DNA from: Legionella qingyii
GTDB taxonomy: Bacteria > Pseudomonadota > Gammaproteobacteria > Legionellales > Legionellaceae
NCBI RefSeq assembly: GCF_003184185.1
Contig: NZ_QHJG01000011.1
Coordinates: 97,408-161,407, forward strand
Length of the DNA stretch: 64,000 nt
Direction: 5' to 3'
Shown piece after piece: positions 1-11,071 of the stretch. Below the pieces are notes generated by a model that did not search any database, was not told where the DNA came from, and saw nothing but the letters and a program-made list of their open reading frames with translations. Position 1 is the stretch's first letter. Every line of letters begins with the position of its first letter. The position numbers were made by a program, and so were the translations under genes.

Positions 1-2
1 GT

Positions 3-3000
3 GACTCACTCGTCCGTGAACGTCTCGAAGGCCTTAGAGATGCTCCACACCCCTTTCAAGCTTTTGGTCGTCTTTTGGAAAACTTTTCAAACTTTACCTG
101 AAACCTAACCGCTTATATATAAATACTCTAGGTAAGATTGGAACTTTTTTCATTCCTTATAAATCTTAAATTTTGTCTCTCTTCCTACGTTACCAAATTG
201 GTCAAGCTTGGAAATTTCTTTTTTTATTTGCTGCGTCTTTCCGAAAAAAAATTACAATTAAGCTAAAATTTCGTCCTCGGTGGATGACTTTGCTGTCGTA
301 ACGTTTGAGTAGAGCTCTTACACGTTTGTGTGGAGTATCTAAACTTCGTTTTTATACTTCTTTATTTTTATCTTTACGTTTTTAAACGACTCAAATTACT
401 CTCTACCTTTTTTCTTTTACTACTTTCTTTGGACGGATTTCTTTAATATAGTAGTGGTAAATAAGCCCGTAACTTATGACTCTATAGGTTGAGACAAGAT
501 TTTAGTGTTAACTATTATTTTCTCACCTGGGCTAACCAGCGACTTCTTAAACATCGTCTACTTGACGCGCTTCTCGCTTAACGCTGCCGAGACCTTCTGT
601 GAATACTCGTTCCAGTTAGATAACATCTGTTTCGGAAGAGCCATTGACTCTATTACTAAAGTTCGGATTAATTCCTGGTTCCTAAATAACTAAATGTATA
701 ACGTCTACAATGAAGTAATTCTCTAATATAACTATTCCTATGTCGTAATAGAGCTGAAGGATAGGGGTTTGGAGGAACACAGTGGCCACTCAAAGGACTC
801 TATTCGAACTTGCAACAAAATAGCTGTCTACGTCTGTTATCGCACTTTAATTGCCGATTATCTCTGCGAATACTATTCCGAAATTTCCTTGAATTACTGA
901 TGGTGCTATTTGACCAATTTCCTTTCCTTTTCAACCGTAGATGTCTAAATTTACTACGAAACGGTCGTACCGGACTTCTTAAAGGGATAGTTCTATAGAA
1001 ATTTTTTCGAGCATCACTCTTCGTTTTTGTCGACGAGTGTCTTTACCTTTCAGTTTAGTTGCGGCAATTATTTAATTATGTTTGTCGTTGTAACCTCTTT
1101 TCGGCGTAATTAGCACTTAATTATTTTAAGTTGGCTCTGCCCCGGTGGTTCGTTCGGAGATCGGCATAAGTTCTTTGTAAAGTTTTTTTTCTTCTGAGAT
1201 TTTTTATAAGTTCAATGCAATTAATACTGATGGTATCTTGGGTTTAATCTATACTTTCTCGAAATAGAAGATTCGTTCGAGTATTCAGAGTTGATTGTCT
1301 TCATCGTTCATTCTAATCGTGTTGACTTCTTCGTTAGTTTGTCGTTTCTCTAAGATAGTTTTTCGAGGTTTAATTCTCTTTCGTAGCACTCGATAAAAAT
1401 AATCTTTGGTTCCTTTTTAATTGTGTTAAATTCCTTCTAAACTCATTCGTGGTCCCGAAGATGTAGGGGCGCCTATTTTAGGGTGTTCGCCTCAATTATT
1501 TTATAAACCTCACACCGAGTTTACTTAAAATACTGTTGAACATAGTTTCTCGCGTTTTGCCATTGCGCATGATACCACGTTTATATTGAATACCTTAACT
1601 AACCCGCTCAATAGAAAATCCTAGTTCCGTTGTACTTAGTCTAAAGGTTTTCCAAAGATTCCTGTAGCTTCGGTTTTAACTTGAATAGCTATTCCTTAAT
1701 TTCTAATTTGAACTTCCAGTCCTACTTGTTGGCCTCTCACTTAGCTAACGGCTTCTTTTGGAAACCTCAGATGTTTTCAGGATAGTTTTCCGGTGAGTAG
1801 TTTTTTTTCTTCCGCTTGATGCTAATCTAAATGATTTTTGGGTTGTTCTTGTTAATGTGTTTCTCGTTTTTCTTTGTTTACTTGATAATCTATAAAACTT
1901 GGTTCCTTTTAGTCTTAATCTTGTTTTTCAATTTGTTCGGCTGAACTGATACGTTGTACTACTTAAATCATTAGTCGTTCGTTAGAACCGTAGTCTATAC
2001 GAGTTTGAACTTATACGTGAACGACTATAACCCCTTTCGCATCGATTAAAGCTAGTTAATAAAGTTTTAGAACGGTTAGAACGATTACTTCTTAATAACC
2101 GGGTTAGTCGACTAGAACTCCTTGTTGATTTATGCTAAACAGCAGGAAATTGACTCTCCTTTTGTATAACCCTTTTTAGTCAACGTCTTAACTAATTCGT
2201 TCATGTTCTTTGATAGTTGAGTAATCTTTTTTTTACCTTTGTCCATGGAGGATCAGGACTTAACCGAAGACTCAAGGTTCTAGAATTTTTTGTCGAATGG
2301 CGGAGAAACCTCCTATTTCCTTAGCTCTTATGGATACGATGCGACTCGTAATTTTAACGACTCTTTGTTTTGCGTGACAATGTTGAGTTTCTTGAACGGC
2401 AGTGAGTTTATTTTTCGTGGCTCAATAATGTTTTCCGATCAAACAATCTTGTTTACTCGGGTCTGCTTTCTCCACTCGACATGCTCGTTTAATTTGTAAA
2501 GCTTTTGCTTTAACTTGGCGTTAACTGCCAGTAATACCTCTTGAGGTTACTCGAACACTTCTTCTTTCAACTACGTTGTTTCTTTTACGAACTTCCTGAA
2601 TAGGTTCATTTTTTATCATAACTCCTAAACCTCGTGAATGGTTTTTAATTAAAGCAGATACGACTTAACCTATCCTCCCAGCTACGTACACTTGGTTTGT
2701 ACCACAATCGAGCTTCTTTTAATGATTTTCTCTAACTCGAGAAACTTGTTTCACTGAACCCTTAAAGAAATTGATCTTAAGCATATTTATTGTTAGGACG
2801 ACACTTTTTTCTTGCACTTGGTCACGAGGTTTACGTAATGTTTTAACCAATAAAATTTTACGAGATATTCGGAAGAGGATTTCTTCCCACACTGGAGGTA
2901 AACGACCTACTGAATGGATGATTCCTCCTCAAACTATTGCTATTTGAACCTTGTATATTTTTTACGATATAGATATCGTTTCTCCGATCAGTTGAAATAA

Positions 3001-3968
3001 TGTATAGTATACCTTTTAGACTCGGTCATTTCTAGTTACTAGGCCTGGATAAAGTTCTTTTAGAGCTTTACTAATTTTTTGTTGCTTTATGCCTAGGTAA
3101 TTTCGAATGACCTCTTCTCTAAATATGCAACTATTGCAATTTGCCTCCTGTGAGAGAAGGCTGGGAAAAACGTCTAAATCTTCGGCTTCTCCTGGTTTTT
3201 CTATTCCTGTCATAAAATCTCGTGAATCTAGTACAATAACGACCTATACTTCCTAAATTTCTTTCCCTTTGTTTTAACAGAGGTTTACGTCGCGTTCGTT
3301 CTGTTTTCGAAAAGAGGCTGTAATTTCTTAAACTCCTTTCGCTTGAGCACTGGGAAGACTTGATATAGTCACTCGCACTCTGATCTCTCGGACTCTAGGT
3401 CCGTTTTTATCTTGCGGATCGTCTTAATTTCCGATTTGAGTTATGAAAATTTTACCGAATACTACTCTATCCTTGATTCGTTCGTTAATTATTCCGCTAA
3501 CTCTTCCGTTGATGCTCGTGTCTTGTTAAACCTGTTCGAGCTCGACTAAACTTTTGTTCTATGAAACCCCTTCTTAGATAAAAACTGTTAATAGATTTTC
3601 TTGCTTTCTCGTGGAAGCGGAAGTCTCTAAAAAAGTCGAGACGACGTCGAAATCATAATCCCACGAAACCAATATTTTGTCTCAGTGTTTTTTCTCTTCT
3701 TATGGAGCTCCTCGACGTTCGTCGTAACGTTCGGATAGTTTTCCGCGGTTAACTATTGCAGCTCCTTCACTTATCGTGTGTAAGCGTTAACGAACTCTTC
3801 TAGCTGTATCCGGAATTTTTAAAGAGCGGTTCTTCGTTTCTTCCGCTTCTAGTACCCTTTAGTGATTTACGTTTTGACTGACGTAAATCTTGACGACAAC
3901 TCTTACATGTGTCGGTTCAGGGCCTTTTTGTTCTTCTCGACCTAATAAGACATTATTCGATACAAATT
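3..3968 (+). CDS. Giant coiled-coil protein, 5' end outside window
   Basis: Open from the left edge to a TAA, giving 1321 residues of the C-terminal part. The frame has no in-frame start near the edge and is clearly truncated by the window. Composition is dominated by Lys, Glu, Gln and Leu with long heptad-like stretches such as LKQKYEEIKIEMQKFAEFNE, so most of it should form coiled coils. There is no obvious membrane segment and I recognise no enzymatic motif. It is convergent with hfq. In Legionella, large coiled-coil proteins of this kind are often Dot/Icm substrates, but that is inference. A structural or phage-tail-like role cannot be excluded. The last residues are KQEELDYSVISYV. Confidence 0.85.
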
Positions 3969-4072
3969 TTATGCGGTATCCAGTAATGATTACTTTACTT
4001 CATTTGAACCTCTAATCGAACCGCTTAGTTGAGAGTTCCGAATGACGTCGATGGCAATTTAATTTTTGGAAA

Positions 4073-4157
4073 CAGTAAGGGCGCTTCCGCCATTAGATAA
4101 AGATGTTTATCGTCACGCGAAGAAAATTCGTACCTAGGGGCGGAAGCGCCCCTACTG
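4073..4157. repeat. Inverted pair of Legionella-type GC-rich repeats
   Basis: In the 250-base gap between two convergent genes, the corrected strand has GTCATTCCCGCGAAGGCGG at 4073-4091. A related inverted copy, CCCCGCCTTCGCGGGGATGAC, ends at 4157. The two arms can pair into one long hairpin, and the right copy also folds on itself. A third copy lies at 47089-47112. The element probably acts as a bidirectional terminator or REP-like repeat between hfq and the giant gene. The rest of 3969-4217 shows nothing else. Confidence 0.7.
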
Positions 4158-4217
4158 TTGAAAAGCGTGTATACCTGGAACGAATTACCGTCATTTCCTA
4201 TACCGTATGATTTCAAG

Positions 4218-4475
4218 GATCGGAAGGAGGCGAGGAAGCGAAGGTCTCAAAAGGAGTAGTCGTCCGTAAAAATAACGCGCACTTCCTTGATGACATCTTT
4301 AACGTACGAACATTTGGTAAACCCACTAGCTCAAAAAGTCGTACTGATGTATAACTAGTTTTCTTAGGTGCTATGGCACATTAAACTAAGGCAAATGGTC
4401 TTTCTATCTATGTCCGTGGAAAAGAAATGCATTAAGTAAATTTTTCCCCAGAACATCATTTACTCAAAATCTGTA
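4218..4475 (-). CDS. hfq: RNA chaperone Hfq
   Basis: 85 residues beginning MSKTHLLQDPFLNELRKE. This is the canonical Hfq core, with Sm1 containing [20 protein letters not shown] and Sm2 containing [20 protein letters not shown]. The C-terminal tail is short and acidic (ADEENSGSEGAEEG). Hfq is a hexameric RNA chaperone that pairs small RNAs with mRNAs in the cytoplasm. The ATG follows an AAGGAG ribosome site at good spacing. In many gammaproteobacteria hflX lies directly downstream of hfq. Here the downstream side is instead occupied by repeats and the convergent giant gene, so the gene looks monocistronic. Identification is secure. Confidence 0.98.
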
Positions 4476-4706
4476 ACGGGTGAGGAACAACAATAACATA
4501 AATAATTTCCGTTTTGTACGTAGACTAGTGAATAAGCTGTAAAAAACTATTTTGAAATCTAATTAAAGTACTGTCGAGCTAAAATTAGGCAATGATATCA
4601 AACGTTTAAATTGAGACTTAAGATGAGTTGTTCCTTAAAGCCAATGAGTACGGCCTTCTCTTGTTTCCTCTATTGTAAATAGTAAAAACGACCTCTTTGA
4701 GGAAAC

Positions 4707-4712
4707 ATATTA
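4707..4712 (+). promoter_or_regulatory. -10 TATAAT upstream of RavA-like gene
   Basis: The corrected strand has TATAAT 40 bases before the ATG at 4752, inside the 276-base divergent gap between hfq and the RavA-like gene. A weak T-rich -35 lies about 15-17 bases further upstream. The AGGAGG ribosome site is at 4741-4746. I see no PmrA or CpxR consensus, but I could not scan systematically. Confidence 0.35.
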
Positions 4713-4751
4713 ACAAGTAATGTGAAAGAGTAGAAGTAATTCCTCCTAATT

Positions 4752-5729
4752 TACCGTAAATGAGCATAGCTGAATTGTCGTGAGTTTTTAGGGATGCTCG
4801 TAGACTCGCTACCACTGCGTAACCGTTTCTTACGATTCCTCGAGTTACGTAATTCGCGGTTTCTTGTTCAGAGAGAACGATGGTTCTAGTAACGTCGGAC
4901 GGGACTGAGTTTCAAGTTTGTTATACCGGTAGTTTAATTTAGCAACCTTTCGAACCGATGTTCACTTCTTTGTAAAGTGAGGCATTAATGACTTCGGATA
5001 GTTCAGTCTGTCGCATAGTGTAGTAATGAACTGGGAGCTTTATTTCGTGGTGTGTGCAATAAAAGTCCTTTCCTTAAATTAGGTCGAAGAAAAGTAGCAA
5101 AATCATGGGAGCGGCTCGTTCATAACCTTTCATTACTTAGTCGTTAACGCCTTGCTCAGCGGAATACACGGGGTCTTGTGCTTGCTTCAGTTTAGCGGGT
5201 ATTGTATTCGTAGCGCAAGGGGTTTGTATAAGAACTTCATTTTTGAGTTTAACGTAAGTACGACGCAGCTTTATAACTTGCTAACAATAATCCTTTGTTA
5301 GGTCTCTTTAAAAAATGTTCAGCGCTAAAATTATTTCTTTGGACGTTTTACAAGCAATTATACAAAGCGTGAAATAACTTACCCGTACTTCGTTGTTAAC
5401 CTCTTTTTAATCCACGAGAGCTCAGAGTCCGAGTTCGTAGTTAGTTCGCATTGAACCTTAACAACGTGTGACTTCGTAAACTACTTTGGTTAGGCAAGTT
5501 CGAGTAACGACTAAGGTACTCACGTTTTCTTTCGTGCCTCGTACTCTTTTTATTTAGAGTTCGGTGGTTAGGGTTATCGAACAAATTCTCGAGCGAGTTG
5601 TACAGCTCGTCTTGTTATGTTTTGTTCCTTCTTGAACTTAGTTCATCACTACGACTACTTTTTCTTGAGAGAATGAAATTGCTTCTCCTTCTGCGTGTGC
5701 TACCAAGAGGGTGATTGTGAACCAAAATT
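4752..5729 (+). CDS. RavA-like candidate Dot/Icm effector
   Basis: 325 residues, MAFTRIDLTALKNPYEHLSD at the start, mostly alpha-helical, with no signal peptide or membrane segment. A strong AGGAGG site precedes the ATG. The C-terminal 60 residues are rich in Ser and Glu. They contain Glu clusters (KEELESSSDADEKELSYF, then NEEEDAHDG) resembling the E-block that promotes Dot/Icm translocation. From memory, L. pneumophila has the effector RavA (lpg0008) beside hfq (lpg0009), so position and C-terminus both suggest an orthologue. I cannot confirm this by alignment. The gene is monocistronic, divergent from hfq and closed by a strong terminator. Molecular function is unknown. Confidence 0.75.
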
Positions 5730-5737
5730 TATGTAGA

Positions 5738-5766
5738 CGGGAATGTTTCATTCCCGCGAAAAAAAA
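5738..5766 (+). terminator. Rho-independent terminator
   Basis: A perfect 8-bp stem, GCCCTTAC/GTAAGGGC with an AAA loop, is followed by GC and a run of seven or more T. It starts 9 bases after the stop codon of the RavA-like gene and separates it from the aguB operon. Confidence 0.9.
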
Positions 5767-5794
5767 CTAGGAATTAAAGTTCTCTCCATTCAAT

Positions 5795-6640
5795 TACTGC
5801 GTTCTTTTTGACTGACAGCGTAATCATGTTCTTTTTACCGTGCTTTTGGGATTCCTTGTAGTTCTGTTTGACTGAAGGCCTTAGGTAAGGCGTCGTGTTG
5901 TTCCTCGACGACATCAAACAAACGTTCTTGAGTGGGATTCGGGAATAAAGACGTGCGCAAGTCTACATCTAGGATGAGGAAAATACCTCCTATAAGTATG
6001 GCCGGGATGACGGGTCAAGCAGTCATTTTACCGTTTCCGAATATTAAATACGTAATGTCGTAGGGATAAACTTTTTCGTCCAATATTGTGACGACACCGT
6101 ATGTTATTATTCCCTCTCGAATAACGTTATTGATCTTTCGTTGTATAGGGGTCGCCGCTTTTTATGGTACTTTTGAAGATGAAATTTGGTCCCCTGAGGT
6201 TAATGGGGCAAGTAGTTTAGCGTCCTGTATTTACCCCTAATGGTTGGACAATACTAGTTACCAAAGGTCTCAACAGTGCTTAAATACCAAACTTCCCACG
6301 TCTTTAAAACCAAATAGGTTGGCGCTATCCACCACTTGGATGACGAGGCCTTTATCTATGCGTTGGCTACACCGTTTTCCAATACCAACGTGTCCCTTAG
6401 TACTCATTATGGAAATAGTAACGGCGGTTATCTTAACCAACACTTCTACCTAACCTTAAAATACCATCGTCAAAGTAATCATGTGGATACCCACTTTAAA
6501 ACCGCGTTCGTAGAGCGCTGTTTGGCCGTCATGAGCATCGTCTTAATCTGAAATCAGTTGCACGTAACACCCCTTCTAACAAAGGAAAACGTGTCGTCGC
6601 TCTTGGAAGTTGAATGGTACTTGAACATTGTAGTGCAATT
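5795..6640 (+). CDS. aguB: N-carbamoylputrescine amidase
   Basis: 281 residues of the carbon-nitrogen hydrolase (nitrilase) family. It hydrolyses N-carbamoylputrescine to putrescine, CO2 and ammonia. The Glu-Lys-Cys triad is visible: Glu45 in VVCLQELTLSPYF, Lys123 in PSGEKYHENFYF, and Cys152 in LPTCYDQWFPE. The last replaces the commoner ICWDQW but keeps the nucleophile and following Asp-Gln-Trp. It is the first gene of the three-gene operon aguB-speA-aguA, with a 21-base gap to speA. The ATG follows an AGAGAGG ribosome site. The substrate is inferred from the family signature plus the neighbours. Confidence 0.93.
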
Positions 6641-6661
6641 AGGGAAACCTTATAGCTATAA

Positions 6662-8560
6662 TACTTGTAGTCACGTGGTAGACTTCTTTTAAATATATTG
6701 TAGTTGTTGACCCCACTCCCTATGAAGTCATAATTACGGCTTCCCTTATAACGTTACTCATTCCGTGGTCCTTTTGGACCACAGCTCAACGTCCGTTAAC
6801 AATTACGACGCTCATCCCGACCTAACGTAAATGGCGACGATTAAGCGACGAGACTATAGAATGTACTGGCACACGTAGCGTAAATACTTCGTAAAAGAGT
6901 CCGGTATCTTCTCTTGCTTATATGTCCCGTGATGTTTGACCAAATAGGATAATTTCATTTGGTTCTCGTTTCGCAACAAGCGCTTAACAACTTTAGTGGT
7001 TTGGTGAGATATCCTGACCTTCGTCCGAGTTTCGGGCTTGAGTACCGCCAGTAACCGTACGACCCGTTAGTTGTTTTGTCGTGGTATCAAACATTGCCCA
7101 TATTCCTGTCGATAATATAAGCATGGCGCAATTAGCGGGTTGTTTACCCTGTATTTCAGAAATAACAATAACTTTTTTAGAGACTCAACCTATAATAAAA
7201 TTTTCTTAGACGAGCGGACTTTTATTTTGGTAGTGAACCACAAGCGTAAGCAAATTAATGATTTTCGCGTCCTTTTACCCTTGTATGGCCGCCCCAATTT
7301 AGGTTTAAACCGGAATGACGTTTCGTTCAGGAGCTCAATCACTTAGTTAATTTTCGAGTACTGTACGAACTAACGGACGTCAACTACGTAACAGTAAACC
7401 CAAGCGTTTATCGGTTATAAGTACTGTAAGCGGTGACGTACGTTCTTCAGAGCGCAATGATACAGCTCAATGCGGTTGAGTTACGTGGTTATCTATGATA
7501 ACTACACCCACCACCTGAATCGCACCTAATACTTCCCTGGGTAAGCTTAGTCCCAACAAGGTACTTGATGTCGAACGCGCTTATACGGTGGGTATAAGAG
7601 GAGCGGTAAGTTATAAATACAGTCCTTCGTTTACAAGGTCTTGGTTTGTAATAAAGTCTTAGTCCATCTCGGAATTGTCGGGTAGTACGGCAAAATTAAA
7701 GACTATAATCGCTATATCTTTATTACTCATTCAGAGGGAGAGAAGGCCTTTAATGATTACTTCTGAGCGTACACTAAGCGCTATAAATACTATGGATAGT
7801 AAGTTAATGACGTTCGAGTGGGTAACTTTAGATATTGATACGTCTTGTAAGCAACTTACTTCGGGTAAGGAACAAATTCGTACCCCAATAATCGAATGTT
7901 CTTTTTCGATTTCATCTCCGAAAAATATGATTATATACGGACCTTGAATTTTGCGCCGAGTTACATCTCTTAGGATGTCTTCTTCGAAATAACCGTTTTT
8001 AGTTACTTCTGTACCGGCAATTCCAAAAAACGTTATATAGCAAAAAGGTTAGCTAAGGCCTACGAACCCGATAGCCTGTTTAGAAAGGTTAACGGGGGTA
8101 AAGTGTTGACTGTCTTGGTGGGCAGTACGTGTCACACAATGTTCTAAATTGGACACTGAGCCTACCGTGGTAATTTCTTATAGAACCGTCAAGAACACAC
8201 TTGAGTTGTAATTACAATGGGGGGATACTATCGTTGTTAGGAATGAGAGACCCAAAAAAGGACCAACCACGTATGGTCCTTTATAACCCATTAAACGTAT
8301 TAAATAAACCCCTATGATTGAGTGACCTACAGTTTGAGAAACTACTACCTGTCAAACTCGAGTTACTAAACCAAATACCACTGTGGCATTGGTTACAGAA
8401 CTTAGAACGAGTAAAACTATGTTTTTTTGAGCAAGTTAGGATACTTTTCGTCGATTAAGTTCGTCTCGATGGATTTCTTTGTTGCGAAAATATAAATTTA
8501 CTTAATTCTTCGTAAAAAAGAGTTAATTGGATAAATCTGCTTTTGTAAGCCTCTTCTATT
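6662..8560 (+). CDS. speA: Biosynthetic arginine decarboxylase
   Basis: 632 residues, PLP-dependent fold-III decarboxylase. It converts arginine to agmatine, the first step of the agmatine route to putrescine. Family landmarks are the N-terminal NINNWGEGYFSINAEGNI, the segment KLVYPIKVNQEQSVVRELL carrying the PLP lysine, and GGVKSKFGL. Length matches the usual 630-660 residues. It sits between aguB and aguA, and its TAA is one base from the aguA ATG, indicating translational coupling. The arrangement shows that agmatine is fed straight into the deiminase/amidase pair rather than to a ureohydrolase. Confidence 0.96.
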
Positions 8561-8561
8561 C

Positions 8562-9593
8562 TACTGTGGTTTTGTTTCACCTAAAAAGTACGGGCGACTC
8601 ACCGTAGGCGTACTCGCGACGACCTACCGTACCGGAACAGTAGAACTTTGGACCAGATTTTATCCAGACGTTTTTCGGGCCCGTCGAATACGGGCCCAAC
8701 GCGTTCGGTAGCGAGTTATACTTGGGCACTGATACAATCAGTTAGGTCCACTACTTCTGAGCCGCGTTTCGAATACACCACTACCTTAATGGAATAAATG
8801 GGAAGGGTAGTTACTGAGTACCTGTTCCCTATGGCCTGGCTGGAAAAACAATTTGGTTTTGGTAGTTAATCGGCCACAGCTAACCTAAGTATTACGAACC
8901 CCACCATTGATAGTTCTAACACGCGACCTATTGGTTTAACGGCGTCGTTAGTAATTTGTTTGGGTACGAAATAGGAAACGTCGTGGAGACCAATACCTTC
9001 CGCCAAGTAAGGTACATCTACCACTTCCTTGACAAAATTGATGAGCACTTACGGACGAGTTACGGTTAGCTTTAGGGGTCGAGTCAGTTGTTCTCTAACT
9101 TTGAATGGACATACTAAAAGAACCAAGAGTTTTTTAATAGACCAATTTGTTTCCTAATAATCCACTGCTTTGACTACCAGTACAGCTACTCTAAAGGACA
9201 AAATAGCGAGGACCTTTTCAGAATACAGAATAATGGGTACTATTTCTTCTAGGCTTGATACGACGAAATGTGCTTTTAGACCTTTAAGAATTTAGTTGTT
9301 GACTACGTTTTCCAGCTTTCAATCTTCAAATATGACACCTCGTTGGTGGTCGTTGCATGGAACTACCGCTCGCTAATTGGAATAGGATATAGTTGAAAAT
9401 AAATCGCTTATTTCCCTAACAATACGGACGAAAACCGATACTTGTTGTCCTATTCCGTCGAATGGTCAATAAATGAGTTAATATAGGCCCAATAGTATAA
9501 TGGGTTTAACTACGTGACCTACATAAACGTCCTCCACCACCTTAAGTAACGTAATGGGTCGTCCTTGGGTTCTATTGTGCACAAGGAGAAACT
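8562..9593 (+). CDS. aguA: Agmatine deiminase
   Basis: 343 residues of the guanidino-group-modifying (PPAD-type) family. It turns agmatine into N-carbamoylputrescine and ammonia. The N-terminus FFMPAEWHPHERCWMAWPC is diagnostic. The catalytic cysteine is Cys330 in GGGGIHCITQQEP at the C-terminus. It is the last gene of the aguB-speA-aguA operon, starting one base after speA stops. Together the three enzymes make putrescine from arginine without ornithine decarboxylase. Confidence 0.96.
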
Positions 9594-9786
9594 CTATAAA
9601 GAATGCGAGACAACGAGATAGGTGCGTTACTGTTGCCGTTGGTTTTCTGATATGAGATTGATATTTCCTGCTGTGCCTTAACAGACTGTCCTTCAGTTTG
9701 ATGTCCCTGGTCATGTACCCTACATGAGGCGACGTTCCTACGTCGTGTGATTTGCAAATTATATAGAATAAAGAGGCATTCTTTTA

Positions 9787-9822
9787 CAGAGAGAAAGTAG
9801 ATAAAGACTATTCTTCTCTCTG
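9787..9822. terminator. Bidirectional terminator between aguA and udk
   Basis: A 9-bp inverted repeat, GTCTCTCTT/AAGAGAGAC, has T-runs on both outer sides, so it can terminate the rightward agmatine operon and the leftward udk gene. The remainder of the 299-base gap 9594-9892 shows no gene or other site. Confidence 0.75.
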
Positions 9823-9892
9823 ACAAAAATAGAACTCCCAATACCCTAGAAGTTCACGTGGAGTGTCATTCGGCGGGTGTACGAGATATTGA

Positions 9893-10777
9893 AGTACTGA
9901 ATATAACTCGTTACTAAAGAAGAAGGAGAAAAAGCCATTTGAGGAATTGCTTGCAAGGAAATTTTAGTGGCTTTTGCGGCAATTTTACAGGAAGTTTAAA
10001 TGCTCAAACTTTATTTCAAGGGCGATCATTTACTGAAAATCGATGGTTAAGAGCTTGTAAACCACTTCATAAAAATCGAGGCTATAGAAGCGGTCAGAGG
10101 ACGAAAGGTAGGTCGACAACGAGAAGGTAAAAAAATAAATAACACCGTTATTAAAGTAGCCGACGTCGTAGGTTTTAATGTAAAACTGGTAGATTGGGTA
10201 GTGCTACTAGTAACCATTGTATCCATAGACGTGGGTATCTTGACGAGCGCCACATAAAATCCTTCGGTCCTGGTTGTATAAAAGCAAGGACGACGTCTGT
10301 CAGAAATGCTTGAGCAGGCGCTACGAGATATAGTGCTGACTATGCTGCGAGTTATTACAGACGTATTGACAGCCAACGTTGTAAGCGACATTGGTGACAG
10401 TGGAACTTACTGGTTATAAAAAATATTTTTATGACGCGTTTATACGGAAGATATTATTACTGTAGCCTACCTACTTGGACGAGAAGCAGATGTGCGGCCA
10501 AACAGAATTTTAGTTTTTAACCAAACCAGTGACTGAACGGTAACACTTCGTTTCGTTATACAAGAAAATTATTTAGATTTACTTCGTAGAGGCCACATAG
10601 TTTTAAACATAGAGATGCTATAAGAAGTTCTAATTGAAGAAGTCCTGTGAGTGCTATTATTAGTAGGTATAATTCATAAACACGTGAATGAGGTAACTCG
10701 AAATCGAAAAGGTCATTTACGTTCCTCTCAGGACAGAAGGGCCTCGGTCTGCGAGGAGGTTATTAATATTTTTAGTA
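9893..10777 (-). CDS. udk: Uridine kinase
   Basis: 294 residues. The N-terminus MIFIIIGGASGSGKTGLSLH holds the Walker A loop GASGSGKT. It is followed by NMDDYYRECPEEVNLEEY and NFDTPEMLHLDLL, then FDFKTNRR and VIIIEGIFAQY, all typical of uridine kinases that phosphorylate uridine and cytidine in pyrimidine salvage. The core ends near residue 215. About 80 further residues (TGEDIGAKNTSPNVRELVAK onward) make it longer than the usual 210-residue enzyme, and I do not recognise that tail. Start ATG at 10777 has a GGGG-containing ribosome site. It may share a transcript with the upstream protease, although an inverted repeat lies between them. Confidence 0.9.
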
Positions 10778-11014
10778 TACGTGGGGTTTCTCTACAACTT
10801 AAATCTAAGTGTTTCTGCTTTCTAATATGTACGCACGAATACTAATGAGTTTGTTTTGTTAATACATAAAATGACTAAAAATATATAAAAAACCTATTAT
10901 TACGCCAATCTGTACGTAATAAGAAAATAGATACTCGAGAATGCGATTGCAATTACTCAACGTACAAAAAACGTTGTTTTAGCTACAATTGAGTTACTTA
11001 AAAAAGTTTACTCT

Positions 11015-11049
11015 GACTGAGAATTAGTCTTCTGGCCTAGTTCTCAGTC
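11015..11049. repeat. 9-bp inverted repeat downstream of the S53 protease
   Basis: CTGACTCTT and AAGAGTCAG are separated by 17 bases, just after the stop codon of the protease. There is no adjacent T-run in the direction of transcription, so it may be a weak terminator or an RNA structure. It superficially resembles a tRNA-Lys anticodon arm but has no acceptor or T-arm. The rest of the gap 10778-11071 is plain AT-rich DNA that must carry the udk promoter. Confidence 0.45.
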
Positions 11050-11071
11050 TTACACGAGCCGTTTTAGCTGG

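Noticed and set aside
2684..2710. AGGAGGGTCG-ATG start-like signal inside the giant gene
   Set aside because: A strong ribosome-site-like sequence precedes an out-of-frame ATG that stops after a few codons. The main frame continues through it.
11011..11060. tRNA-Lys-like anticodon arm
   Set aside because: CTGACTCTTAATCAG looks like a CTT anticodon arm, but there is no T-arm (GTTCGAAT), no acceptor stem and no CCA. It is explained by the 9-bp inverted repeat.
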